Origin: an uncultured Collinsella sp.
Lineage (GTDB): Bacteria; Actinomycetota; Coriobacteriia; Coriobacteriales; Coriobacteriaceae
Assembly: GCA_958350755.1 (NCBI GenBank)
Contig: CATWID010000024.1
Coordinates: 1 to 26,363 of the forward strand
Direction: 5' to 3'
Length of the DNA: 26,363 nt
Positions 6,587 through 15,934 of this stretch are shown here, one piece after another. Both the position numbers and the translations under genes were made by a program. Positions within the stretch are counted from its first letter, which is position 1, and each line of letters begins with the position of its first letter. Below the pieces are notes generated by a model, which saw only the letters and a program-made list of their open reading frames with translations, had not been told where the DNA came from and ran no database searches.

Positions 6587-7420
6587 CTACTCCTGAGGCA
6601 TAGCCGGCATGGCCACCGTGGCACCCGGGTCCTCGCCGGCGCCGTCCACGAGCGGCAGACCGCCCTCATGCGCAGGTCCCGCCGGAACCGTCGCCGCACC
6701 GCCAAAGACGGCAGCGGAGGCCTCGTGGTTCTCGGCAACCGCGCCCTCGGTATCAATCGCCACCTGGGGCTCGTCGTCAAAGTTGGGGACGCCCTGGGGC
6801 TCGGTGGGAACGGGCTCGGCGGTCGCATCGGCAACGAGCTCGGCGTCGACCGGCACATCGCCCTCGTCAGCGCCCTCGTCCTCGGCAGCATCTTCGCCGT
6901 TCGCAGCAGCGACGGCCTCGTGAGGATCCTTGCCCTCGGCCTCGGCGCGCATGCCCAGCACCAGGTTGCGCAGGCCCGCGACCGTGCCTTCCACGTCGGG
7001 GGCAGGCTGGTCGGCGTGCAGGTACGCCCAGTCCATCATAAAGGTGGCCGACGACAGCGCACCGATGGCCAGTGCGTCGTCGGGGCACGAAAGCTCGACC
7101 TCAAAGACACGCTCGTCATGCTCGCTTACGCGCGTGCGGCCGCACGAGATGCTACCGGCAAGACCGGTCTCGTTCATGAGCTCGACCGTCACGTGCTCCA
7201 GCAGGTGGCAGAGCTCGGTCTGACCCATGCAATCCTGGAACTCGCGGCCGGAATCACCCAGGCACAGGTGCTTGGCAATCGCCGGTACCAGGTAGTACAC
7301 GCGCGCCGTGGCCTCGATGTCCTCCGAGGTCATGAGCGGCATGCCGGGGTTCACCAGCACATGCGCGCAGATCTTGTCCTCGCTGACGGTGACCTTAAGG
7401 ATGTTGAACAGGCCTGCCAT
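6587..7420 (-). CDS. uncharacterised protein with isolated HxxEH motif and acidic tail
   Basis: The 277-aa protein has no signal peptide and no membrane segment. Residues 1-165 look like a folded domain. The centre reads ELCHLLEHVTVELMNETG, giving H72-x-x-E75-H76 with E80 after it. This resembles the inverted zinc motif HxxEH of M16 peptidases, and more closely the 'EHVALEL' region of the cyanophycin synthetase N-terminal domain, where a hydrolytic metal site has been described. Residues 166-277 are a low-complexity Ala/Glu/Asp/Pro tail. The ATG start has GGGGAG five bases upstream. The gene follows the CorC-type gene by 24 bases and is probably cotranscribed. No cyanophycin polymerase is nearby, so the substrate is unknown. 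The domain assignment is from remembered motif similarity only. Confidence 0.6.
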   Translation of the reverse strand: MAGLFNILKVTVSEDKICAHVLVNPGMPLMTSEDIEATARVYYLVPAIAKHLCLGDSGREFQDCMGQTELCHLLEHVTVELMNETGLAGSISCGRTRVSEHDERVFEVELSCPDDALAIGALSSATFMMDWAYLHADQPAPDVEGTVAGLRNLVLGMRAEAEGKDPHEAVAAANGEDAAEDEGADEGDVPVDAELVADATAEPVPTEPQGVPNFDDEPQVAIDTEGAVAENHEASAAVFGGAATVPAGPAHEGGLPLVDGAGEDPGATVAMPAMPQE

Positions 7421-7444
7421 AACTCTCCCCTACTCTTCCTTGTC

Positions 7445-8818
7445 CTACTCGTCGCCATCGTGCGGGTCCACAGAGCCCGCACCCGACGCCGCCGGCTTCT
7501 CTGCCGAAGACTCGGAATCCTTCTTATCGGTTTCGGCCGGAGCGATCACGCGAATGAGCGAGATGCGCTGGCCACGCATCGACTGCACTTTAAACTTGTA
7601 CCCCGCGACCTCAAACACCTCTCCGATGTCGGGCACCGAGTCGCAAAGCTCCAAGATCCAGCCGGCGATGGTTTCATAATCATCGCTTTCCTCGAGCGGC
7701 CAACCAAGCTCAATCGCGTCATCGCACGAAAAACGCCCATCAACGAGCCACTCGCGGCGCGAAAGGCGCGTGAGATACTTGTTGTCGGGGTCGAACTCAT
7801 CCTCGATCTCGCCCACGATCTCCTCGACGATGTCTTCGATGGTGATGATGCCGGCCGTGCCGCCGTACTCGTCCACGACGACCACGATCTGGTCGTGCGA
7901 GGTCTGCATCTCGGACAGCAGCGGCAGGATGTCCTTGGTATCGGGCACAAAGGTGGCGTCGCGCAAAAAGTCGGCAATGGGCTGGTCGCCCTTGCCGTCG
8001 AGCGCGGGCTGGATCAGGTCCTTGATGTGCGCGATGCCCGCGACATTGTCGGGGTCCTCGTGATAGACGGGGATGCGGCTGAAGCCGGTCTGGCGCATGG
8101 TGGACAGCACGTCGGCGACTGTCTCGTCGTCCTCGCACATGGTGGTGTCCACGCGCGGCACCATGACCTCGCGAGCCACGGTGTCGCCCAGGTCGAAGAT
8201 CTCGTGGATCATGCGCTTTTCCTCGTCGAGCAGGTCGTCCTGCTCCGAGACCATGTACTTGATCTCTTCCTCCGAGACGTTCTGGCGGTCATCGGCGCTC
8301 TTGATGCGCAGGATGCGGGCCAGGCCGTCGGAGCAGGCACCGGTCAGCCACACGAGCGGGCGGGCGATCTTTTGGAACACGGAGAGCGGCCCCACGACCT
8401 GTTTGGATACGCCCTCGGCGTTGGCCAGACCAATGCGCTTGGGGACGAGCTCGCCGATCACGATGGACACGAAGGCGACCGCGACGGTGATGATGACCGG
8501 CGCCAGGCCACGCGCGATGGCGGAGAGCGGCGCGATGCCAAAGCTCATGAGCCACGTGGCGAGCGGGTCGGACAGACTCGTCGAGGCGACGGCGGACGAG
8601 GCGAAGCCCACGAGCGTGATGGCAACCTGGATGGTGGCGAGCAGCTGGTCGGAGTCGGCAGCCAGCTTAATGGCACGCTCGGCGCGCTTGTCGCCTTCCT
8701 CGGCCTCGTGCTCCAGCACGGCGCGCTTGGCCGTGGTGAGCGCCATCTCGGACATAGAGAAGTAGCCGTTGATGAGGGTCAAAACGAGGGTGGTGATAAG
8801 GGAGATGGTTATGTCCAT
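7445..8818 (-). CDS. CorC/HlyC-family (CNNM-type) membrane protein with CBS pair
   Basis: This 457-aa protein has the standard family order. A DUF21/CNNM membrane domain (about 1-195) begins ISLITTLVLTLINGYFSMSE. Two CBS motifs follow (about 205-330, REVMVPRVDT opening the first). A CorC_HlyC domain (about 345-430, WLVDGRFSCDD) and a polar tail complete it. Members are linked to Mg2+/Co2+ efflux or Na+/Mg2+ exchange; some were misnamed hemolysins. Length is normal for the family. The start fits the conserved first helix; GGAGG is 14 bases upstream, and a short inverted repeat between it and ATG could bring it closer. With the operon at 383-3498 it strengthens the divalent-cation theme. Confidence 0.9.
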   Translation of the reverse strand: MDITISLITTLVLTLINGYFSMSEMALTTAKRAVLEHEAEEGDKRAERAIKLAADSDQLLATIQVAITLVGFASSAVASTSLSDPLATWLMSFGIAPLSAIARGLAPVIITVAVAFVSIVIGELVPKRIGLANAEGVSKQVVGPLSVFQKIARPLVWLTGACSDGLARILRIKSADDRQNVSEEEIKYMVSEQDDLLDEEKRMIHEIFDLGDTVAREVMVPRVDTTMCEDDETVADVLSTMRQTGFSRIPVYHEDPDNVAGIAHIKDLIQPALDGKGDQPIADFLRDATFVPDTKDILPLLSEMQTSHDQIVVVVDEYGGTAGIITIEDIVEEIVGEIEDEFDPDNKYLTRLSRREWLVDGRFSCDDAIELGWPLEESDDYETIAGWILELCDSVPDIGEVFEVAGYKFKVQSMRGQRISLIRVIAPAETDKKDSESSAEKPAASGAGSVDPHDGDE

Positions 8819-8931
8819 CGGGAGTTTCTCGAACCTCCAAGATTCGGGACGTCAGGTCAAAACGTTGATGGCGGATAGGGCAGTTGCACCAGGCGGACAC
8901 CCGGACGGGCCCGCGGGCGCAGGCGCGATCG

Positions 8932-9615
8932 CTAGATTACGAAGAGGATCACCGCCATGAACTGGAAGATGCTGCCGGCGAGTACCCACAGGTGGAACAC
9001 GCTGTGCAGGTAGCGCACGTTTTTGGCGATATAGAACGGCACGCCCACGGTGTAGCACACGCCGCCGACGGCGAGCAGGGCGAGTGCCACGGGGTTGAGC
9101 AGCGACACAAGCTCGGGCAGCTTAAAGACGACGAGCCAGCCCATCAGCAGGTAGACCAGGCCGCATACCCAGTGCGGTTGACGCTCGCGCATAAAACACT
9201 CCAGCGCGATGCCGATGATGGCGATGGCCCATACGGCAAAGAACAGCACAGCGCCGCCGTCGTTTGCGAGCGTGATGAGGCAAAACGGGGTATAGCTGCC
9301 GGCAATGAGCAGGTAGATGCAGCTGTGGTCGATGATGCGAAACACGCGCTTGGCGCGCGCGGGCTGAATCGCGTGGTAGAGCGTGGAGGCTAGGTATTCG
9401 AGAATAATGCTGACGCCATAGACAATTGCCGCGGCCATGTGGGCCGAGCCTCCGCCGCGCAGGGCGGCGAATACGATCAGGAGCACCAGGCCCGCGATAC
9501 CCAGCAGGCAGCCGACACCATGGGTGACGGAGTTCATGATCTCCTCACCCACCGTGTAGTGTGGAACGGCCGCGGTCTTGGGTCGCGGCTTAGAACTGTC
9601 GCTCGAATCGGACAT
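8932..9615 (-). CDS. hemolysin III / PAQR family membrane protein
   Basis: This 227-aa protein has about seven membrane segments. PAQR/HlyIII landmarks are visible: EEIMNSVTHGVG before TM1, STLYHA in TM2-3, DHSCIYLLIAGSYTPF in the middle, and HSVFHLWVLAGS before the last segment, supplying the histidines of the expected metal site. The bacterial family is of uncertain function; the name comes from a weak haemolytic effect, and membrane-lipid homeostasis has been proposed. A TTG at 9633 extends the frame, but it sits at the ribosome site itself (GGAGG at 9627-9631), so ATG 9615 is the likely start. The upstream region is shared with the divergent hydrolase gene. There is no clear terminator before the CorC-type gene 113 bases downstream. 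Confidence 0.9.
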   Translation of the reverse strand: MSDSSDSSKPRPKTAAVPHYTVGEEIMNSVTHGVGCLLGIAGLVLLIVFAALRGGGSAHMAAAIVYGVSIILEYLASTLYHAIQPARAKRVFRIIDHSCIYLLIAGSYTPFCLITLANDGGAVLFFAVWAIAIIGIALECFMRERQPHWVCGLVYLLMGWLVVFKLPELVSLLNPVALALLAVGGVCYTVGVPFYIAKNVRYLHSVFHLWVLAGSIFQFMAVILFVI

Positions 9616-9722
9616 GCCGGTTACATCCTCCAATGTAAAGAGTTCTCAACACTATATCAAAGCGTCTGGGTACGTGCGAAATTTGCACCTTACGTGACCC
9701 TTTGTTTACCCATTCTTTGCTT

Positions 9723-9752
9723 GTTGACGCATCAACGGCGAACATCCATAAT
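9723..9752 (+). promoter_or_regulatory. promoter of the alpha/beta hydrolase gene with overlapping palindrome
   Basis: TTGACG (9724-9729), a 17-base spacer and CATAAT (9747-9752) form a near-consensus vegetative promoter, 50 bases before the ATG. The inverted repeat GTTGA-CGCA-TCAAC (9723-9736) covers the -35. A second one, GATGT-ATTA-ACATC (9771-9784), lies just after the start site. Both could be operators. AGGAG at 9789-9793 is the ribosome site. Confidence 0.65.
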
Positions 9753-9801
9753 GCGCTTGCATTAAATGTTGATGTATTAACATCTTATAGGAGAATACCG
9801 C

Positions 9802-10767
9802 ATGGCTCAAAACGCACACCCCCATCGAAAGCTCAAGATAGCAGGCATCGTTGCACTGGTGGTTGTCATTGTGCTGCTCGGATTTGCCGGCAACTTTCTG
9901 TTTGACTTCGCGCTGAATCCCCGCGCGCCATACACCATGAAGATGATGCAGGACGGCAAGGACGACAAAGAAAGTGAGCAGCCGGATGCCGAGGACACCG
10001 AGGCACGGGCATGGTTTAAAAAGAATCGCGAGAGCAGCAGCCTCACCGCAGATGACGGAACCGAGCTCTCCGCTTGGTATTTTGCCGCCTCGGAGAACAC
10101 CCACGATTACGCCGTCTGCCTGCATGGATATACCAACGAGCCCATCGGTATGTCCCGATACGTCAAGCGATTCCACGACCGCGGCATGAACGTGCTCGCA
10201 CCTGCCGCCCGCGCCCACGAGCGCTCCGGCGGTGACTACATTGGCATGGGCTGGCCCGAGCGACTCGATGTCGTCGCGTGGATCGGGCGGATCGTTGCGG
10301 CCGATCCCAAGGCGCGCATCCTGGTCTTTGGCGAGTCGATGGGCGCGGCGACTGCCATGAACGTAGCGGGGGAATCTCTGCCCGCAAATGTGAAATGCAT
10401 TATCGAGGACTGCGGCTATACAAGCGTTTGGGACGAGTTTTCCCTGCAGCTCAAGGACGTGTTCGGCCTGCCCAGCTTTCCCTTGCTCGATGTAGCAAAC
10501 TTAGTGTGCAACGTGCGCGCAGGCTACGACTTTCATAAGGCGAGCAGTGTGGACCAACTCGAACACGCGACGGTTCCCATGCTGTTTATCCACGGCGACC
10601 AGGACACCTTTGTGCCGTACGACATGCTCGACCAAAACTACGACGCGTGTGCCAGCAAGGTTAAACAGAAGCTCACTATCCACGGCGCCACCCACGCCAA
10701 GAGCGCGCAAGTTGACCCCGAGCTCTACTGGAACACGGTCGACGACGTCCTCGACAAGAATTTTTAA
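9802..10767 (+). CDS. alpha/beta hydrolase, N-terminally anchored
   Basis: This 321-aa protein has one N-terminal hydrophobic segment (about 12-34), probably an uncleaved signal anchor, so the domain is extracytoplasmic. The hydrolase fold shows the oxyanion motif HGYTNE (108-113), nucleophile elbow GESMG (Ser179), acid Asp268 in HGDQDTFVP, and His298 in GATHAK, so the Ser-Asp-His triad is complete. It resembles the BAAT/YqkD-type serine esterases or peptidases found in Firmicutes and Coriobacteria. Substrate unknown. It has its own promoter and a strong terminator and is therefore monocistronic, divergent from the PAQR gene. Confidence 0.9.
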   Translation: MAQNAHPHRKLKIAGIVALVVVIVLLGFAGNFLFDFALNPRAPYTMKMMQDGKDDKESEQPDAEDTEARAWFKKNRESSSLTADDGTELSAWYFAASENTHDYAVCLHGYTNEPIGMSRYVKRFHDRGMNVLAPAARAHERSGGDYIGMGWPERLDVVAWIGRIVAADPKARILVFGESMGAATAMNVAGESLPANVKCIIEDCGYTSVWDEFSLQLKDVFGLPSFPLLDVANLVCNVRAGYDFHKASSVDQLEHATVPMLFIHGDQDTFVPYDMLDQNYDACASKVKQKLTIHGATHAKSAQVDPELYWNTVDDVLDKNF

Positions 10768-10817
10768 GCAAATAGTACGGTTTACTGGTCTATCTGGCCC
10801 CTAGCACTTCCAAAAAG

Positions 10818-10850
10818 CCGCCCGTGGGCGCTGTGCTCACGGGCGGTTTT
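10818..10850. terminator. bidirectional Rho-independent terminator
   Basis: A 9-bp perfect stem pairs CCGCCCGTG (10818-10826) with CACGGGCGG (10838-10846). It is preceded by five A and followed by TTTT, so it can serve both the plus-strand hydrolase gene and the convergent DUF362 gene. Confidence 0.9.
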
Positions 10851-10898
10851 TACTAACGTTGCGCTACAAAAGCGCTTGATATGTCCAATAGCTAGGCG

Positions 10899-12104
10899 CT
10901 ATTTGACCTCGATGAGCTCGTACTTGCTCGTGCCCAGGCCGATCTTCTCGGCATGCGCGATGCACGCGCGCCAGTCGGTGTCGGGATGCGTGATGCAGAA
11001 GGGATCCTTGGCCTGCTCGCCCTCCAGATGCTCGTGATTATGCTCCATCTTGGCCGCGCTGTCGGTAAGCTCGGTGTTAGGCAGCGGCTCGGACGCCAGG
11101 ACGGCGTCGGCGCAGGCCTGGTCGATGGCGACCGGGTCGAAGCTCGCAAACATGCCGATGTCGTTGACGATGGGCGTGTCGTTCTCGGCATGGCAATCGC
11201 AATTGGGGCTGATATCCATGGCAAGCGAGATATGGAAGCTCGGGCGGCCGTCGACAACGGCCTTGGTGTACTCGGCGATCTTACAGTTGAGCACGTCGGC
11301 CGCGGCGTCATAGCCGGGCTTGATGGCGTCCTGGTTGCACACGCCGATACAGCGGCCGCAGCCCACGCAGCGATCGTGGTCGATGGCAGCCACGTGAACC
11401 GTGCGGGTGCTGCCGTTGGCAAGCTCGCGCTCATGCGTACCGTCAAACGTGATGGCGCCGTGCGCGCAAATCTTCTCGCAGGCACGGCAACCTACGCAGT
11501 TGGTGGTATCGACGCTCGGCTTGCCGGCGGCATGCTGCTCCATCTTGCCGGCACGGCTGCCGCCACCCATACCCAGGTTCTTCATGGCGCCGCCAAAGCC
11601 CGCCTGCTCATGACCCTTAAAGTGCGTAAGGCTGATCACGATGTCGGCATCCATGAGTGCCTGGCCGATCTTTGCCTCGCGCACATACTCACCACCCTCG
11701 ACCGGGACGAGTGCCTCGTCGGTACCCTTGAGGCCGTCGGCGATGATGATCTGGCAACCCGTGGCATACGGGGTAAAGCCGTTCTGGTAGGCGGTGTCGA
11801 TGTGCTCGAGCGCGTTTTTGCGGCTGCCGACATAAAGCGTGTTGCAGTCGGTGAGGAAGGGCTTGCCGCCCAGCTCCTTGACGACATCCGCGACGGCGCG
11901 GGCGTAGTTGGGGCGCAAAAAGCTCAGATTGCCCAGCTCGCCAAAGTGAATCTTGATAGCGACGAACTTGTTCTCGAAGTCAATCTGCTCAATACCGGCG
12001 CGACGGATGAGACGCTTGAGCTTGTCGAGCTGGCTCTCGCGAGCATGCGTGCGCAGGTTGGTGAAGTACACCTTAGCGGGTGCTGCGGGTGCAGTTGCGG
12101 TCAT
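10899..12104 (-). CDS. DUF362 protein with two [4Fe-4S] ferredoxin motifs
   Basis: This 401-aa cytoplasmic protein has a DUF362 domain over most of its length (N-terminal KVYFTNLRTHARES, central THFKGHEQAGFGGAMKNLGMG). A bacterial ferredoxin insert carries two CxxCxxCxxxC motifs: Cys203/206/209/213 and Cys246/249/252/256. The family is widespread in anaerobes and often annotated as a 4Fe-4S protein. The reaction is unknown; an electron-transfer role is inferred from the clusters. The start ATG 12104 has GAGGGG eight bases upstream. It is monocistronic, ending at the shared terminator. The 217 bases between it and the next gene hold TTGGGGAC repeats; TATAGA about 35 bases before the start is a possible -10. 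Confidence 0.9.
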   Translation of the reverse strand: MTATAPAAPAKVYFTNLRTHARESQLDKLKRLIRRAGIEQIDFENKFVAIKIHFGELGNLSFLRPNYARAVADVVKELGGKPFLTDCNTLYVGSRKNALEHIDTAYQNGFTPYATGCQIIIADGLKGTDEALVPVEGGEYVREAKIGQALMDADIVISLTHFKGHEQAGFGGAMKNLGMGGGSRAGKMEQHAAGKPSVDTTNCVGCRACEKICAHGAITFDGTHERELANGSTRTVHVAAIDHDRCVGCGRCIGVCNQDAIKPGYDAAADVLNCKIAEYTKAVVDGRPSFHISLAMDISPNCDCHAENDTPIVNDIGMFASFDPVAIDQACADAVLASEPLPNTELTDSAAKMEHNHEHLEGEQAKDPFCITHPDTDWRACIAHAEKIGLGTSKYELIEVK

Positions 12105-12196
12105 AGATCTATCCCCTCGGTCTATATGGCGTTACAGACATAGAGGATGGTACCCGTTAAAGTAGGGTCGAAGTCAAGCGCAACGCCGAGTCGTTA

Positions 12197-12323
12197 GGCA
12201 CTCATTGGGGACAGACTTAAATGAGTACCGCCAGGGACAGTCCTTGCCAGCCCGGCCAGCGAGCCGGCGAATCGTCAAAGACTGTCCCCGATGACCAGTC
12301 ATTTAAGAACGTCCCCGATGACT
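12197..12323. repeat. cluster of TTGGGGAC palindromic repeats
   Basis: Three units lie back to back between the DUF362 start and the permease stop. Unit A (12197-12226) reads GGCACTCATTGGGGACAGAC and onward; its first 28 bases equal the complement of 15852-15879. A hairpin follows (12234-12245 with 12277-12288, GGGACAGTC arms, 11 of 12 matching), with a nested CCGGC/GCCGG. Unit B (12297-12323) ends inside the TAG stop of the permease. They look like REP-type extragenic palindromes. Confidence 0.75.
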
Positions 12324-14988
12324 ACTCTTGCACCTTGAGGGCCTCGGCTAGGCTGACGCGCTTGATAGAGCGCGTGTGCAGCAGCGCCACGACCAGGTAG
12401 GTCGCAAAGCCAATGCCGACGCATGCAGCCATGGACCAAGCGGGCACGTAGATCTCGATATTGCCGTTGTAGGCGAGCAGCATCGAGCGGAAGATGGCCG
12501 TGAGCGAGCCAATAATGACCGGCAGGCTCAGCACGAGCGACGCCGCCACGCACAGCGTGATCGAGCGGATGTACAGATGCGAGATCTCACTATCGCGATA
12601 GCCAAAGACTTTCATGTAGCTGATCGAACGGGCGCTGTGGTCGATCACCGCTTTGGTCAGCAGGTACATAAACAGCAGGAAGATAAACACCGCGAGCCCG
12701 ACCATCATGCCGATCATTTTGCTCATCATGCCGATGAACTGGTCACCCACGGCGCGCATGTCGTCGGGCGTGGTGTCGCCGGCAAAGTAGCGCGCGTCGA
12801 GGTCGAGCTTCTCGTCGCTCACATAGCCGTTAAAGTAGGCGGCGTCGTTGTCGAACAGCTCGTTAAAGTCGTCGATACTCATATAGATGTTCATGTCCGA
12901 CTTGGAGCCCCAGGCACAGTCCTTGCCCGCGTACTCAAAGGAATAATGCTCACCCTCGTACTTGTCGCTGAGCGTGACCTTCTGGCCCTCGCTCCAGCCA
13001 AACTTATCGAGCAGACCGCCGCCAAAGACGACGCGGCCATCGCCGATGTTGAGGCCCTTCCAGTAGCGCGAATCGGACGAGATGCCGTAGACAGAAATCG
13101 TCTCCTCGCCATTACCGTCGCCACGGTCGTACTGCAGCTGGTAAACGGCATATTTCTCGGCCTGCGCGATTGCGCCCGCGCCGTTGTCGGTCGTATTGAC
13201 CGGGTGGATATCGTCGTTGTCAGTGTCGATCTTAGAGGCCTTGTCGATCAGGTCGATAGCCTCGTCGCGGTCGCAGCCAAGGGCATCGGCAAGATCGTCA
13301 AGGCGCGCGTAGAGCGCATCCTTCTTGTCCTGGACCTTGGCAAGCGCATCCTGCGCTGCGGTCAGGCTCTCGGCAGACGGAGATGCGGTCGCGGCATCGG
13401 CTGCCGTCTGCGCCGCATCGGCCGCGCCGTCAAGCTCGTCATCGGCATCCTGGGCGGCAGAAAGCAGCGCGCCGTCAACCGACTGCAAGTGCTCGAGTGC
13501 CGACCACTGCTCGCGCTCCTCGGCAGTGCCCTCGAGCTCCAGCGGCGCCTTGAGTGTGTACTGATGCTCGGCGACCAGGCTCGTCTCGAGGTTGTCCGCA
13601 TAGTGCGTCATCGTGGGCAGGATCGCCAGACCAAAGAGCAAAAGCAGCGACCCAAACGCGATGCCCACGAAGAGCGTGGCGAAGTTGCCCAGATTGCGCA
13701 GGAAGATACGCAGGCGGAAGCGGGAAACAAAACCCATGCGCTCCGGCAGCTGCAGGCCGCGCTTGGTGCCCGATTTGCCGCTCGCCTCGTGACGAAGGAA
13801 CTGCAACGGCGTCTTGCCCATCTTGCGAAGCAGACCCACCAGCGTGATGAGGATGAGCGCAGCGGCGGGGACCACGGCACACTTCACGAAGATCTCCCAG
13901 CTCCAGTACACCTGGAAGGGCGGCAGGCTGTACGAGCCGTAGTAGAGACCGCGCATGGGCTCGGTAAAGAACACAACGCCGAGCGCAGTGCCCAAAAGCG
14001 CCGCGAGCACGCCCACGATGGCGGGAAGCGCGAGGTAGTGCAGCACGATCTCGCGGCGGCGATAGCCGCTGGCGAGCAGCGTGCCGATGATGGCGCTCTC
14101 CTCCTCGATGGTGGCGTCGGTGAGCACCACAAAGACAAACGCCATGATCACGATGATGATGTCGAGCAACGTCATCCACATCATGGAGTCGCCGTCCACG
14201 TCGTCGCGCGCATAGCCAATGCCCTGATTGGAATCGGCATCGATCAGATCGTCCACGCGCGCATCGGCATCGGTCAGCGCCTCGACCATATCCTGCTCCG
14301 CATCGATGCGATCCGCGGTGGGGAGATCGCGGTCGGTAAAGGTAAAGGAGTAGGTGTAGGCAGGCGCGCCGCCGGCATCCTCGAGCGCGGTAAAGCCGGC
14401 GTCGCTGACCTCGGCAACGCCATAGGTAATGGTGTTCACCGTAAAGTCCGAATTGTTGAGGAACAGCGCCTGGCTATCGGGCTGCGTCATGATGCCGCAG
14501 ATGGTGTAGGTGCGCCCCTCGAGCTCGACCTTATCGCCGATGGCGAGGTCGTTATTGGTGGCAAAGACGCGGTCGATAGCCACCTCGTTGTCCGCCTTTG
14601 GCTGCTTGCCTTCGCAGTAGGACGCAATGTCGACCTTGGTGCGATGCGCGTAGGTGCGCAGGGTGCGCTTGGTGCCATCGTCGCCGGACGCCTTTTTGAT
14701 GATGGCGTCGATAGAGAAGTTCTTGCAGAGCATAACGCCGCCGACGTCCTCAGCCGCGTCTTCGGCAGCCTTGAGCTGCTCGTCGGTGGCCTCGAAGGAG
14801 GTAGTTACGCGGCCGTCCTCGATCGTATATGCATCGCGCATGTCGTCAATGAGGCAGCCGATGGAATGCGCCGCGAGCAAAAAGCCCGACGTGAGGGCGA
14901 TGCTTCCGCACATAAGCAAAAAGATGCCCAGGTACTTGCCGATATTGCGGCGCAGCTCGCGCGGGAGACGTTTTGCGAGAGGTGTCAT
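12322..14988 (-). CDS. FtsX/MacB-type ABC transporter permease
   Basis: This 888-aa permease has a first membrane segment at about 18-40, an extracytoplasmic region (about 45-245) and a three-helix FtsX block (about 265-390). After a second anchor (about 425-455) comes a large extracytoplasmic region (about 460-730) containing an Ala/Asp-rich coiled coil (about 505-565). A final FtsX block (about 740-880) closes the protein. This duplicated layout with about eight helices is typical of Gram-positive transporters for peptides or lipoproteins, or of mechanotransmitters. It works with the ATPase encoded just upstream. ATG 14988 is preferred over TTG 15003: AGGCGG precedes it and overlaps the ATPase stop, leaving an 8-base gap. 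The stop touches a TTGGGGAC repeat. Cargo unknown. Confidence 0.9.
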   Translation of the reverse strand: MTPLAKRLPRELRRNIGKYLGIFLLMCGSIALTSGFLLAAHSIGCLIDDMRDAYTIEDGRVTTSFEATDEQLKAAEDAAEDVGGVMLCKNFSIDAIIKKASGDDGTKRTLRTYAHRTKVDIASYCEGKQPKADNEVAIDRVFATNNDLAIGDKVELEGRTYTICGIMTQPDSQALFLNNSDFTVNTITYGVAEVSDAGFTALEDAGGAPAYTYSFTFTDRDLPTADRIDAEQDMVEALTDADARVDDLIDADSNQGIGYARDDVDGDSMMWMTLLDIIIVIMAFVFVVLTDATIEEESAIIGTLLASGYRRREIVLHYLALPAIVGVLAALLGTALGVVFFTEPMRGLYYGSYSLPPFQVYWSWEIFVKCAVVPAAALILITLVGLLRKMGKTPLQFLRHEASGKSGTKRGLQLPERMGFVSRFRLRIFLRNLGNFATLFVGIAFGSLLLLFGLAILPTMTHYADNLETSLVAEHQYTLKAPLELEGTAEEREQWSALEHLQSVDGALLSAAQDADDELDGAADAAQTAADAATASPSAESLTAAQDALAKVQDKKDALYARLDDLADALGCDRDEAIDLIDKASKIDTDNDDIHPVNTTDNGAGAIAQAEKYAVYQLQYDRGDGNGEETISVYGISSDSRYWKGLNIGDGRVVFGGGLLDKFGWSEGQKVTLSDKYEGEHYSFEYAGKDCAWGSKSDMNIYMSIDDFNELFDNDAAYFNGYVSDEKLDLDARYFAGDTTPDDMRAVGDQFIGMMSKMIGMMVGLAVFIFLLFMYLLTKAVIDHSARSISYMKVFGYRDSEISHLYIRSITLCVAASLVLSLPVIIGSLTAIFRSMLLAYNGNIEIYVPAWSMAACVGIGFATYLVVALLHTRSIKRVSLAEALKVQE

Positions 14989-14996
14989 GACGCCGC

Positions 14997-15710
<714 letters not shown>

Positions 15711-15805
15711 GCTATCCCCCGTTGTTAGCCTTCAGCTACTTTTCTAGGGTAATAGTAAACCCAGGCGAACTATTTTTAAGCGACAGGCGCGATTTTTTCC
15801 AAACC

Positions 15806-15925
15806 AGTCATTGGGCACTCATTGGGGACAGACTTATATGACTGAAACCACTCATTTAAGTCTGTCCCCAATGAGTGCCGGGACTGTCCCCAAGTGCCAG
15901 CAGGAAAGGAACGTCCCCAAGTGAC
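15806..15925. repeat. TTGGGGAC repeats forming a 28-bp-arm hairpin
   Basis: Arms 15814-15841 and 15852-15879 are inverted copies matching at 27 of 28 bases (GGCACTCATTGGGGACAGAC at the outer end), with a 10-base loop. To the left is a partial AGTCATTG unit. To the right GTCCCCAAGTG occurs twice in direct orientation (near 15886 and 15913). The cluster ends about ten bases from the stop of the ABC-2 permease. It is the same family as 3791-3817 and 12197-12323. Confidence 0.8.
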
Positions 15926-15934
15926 GGGTTACGG

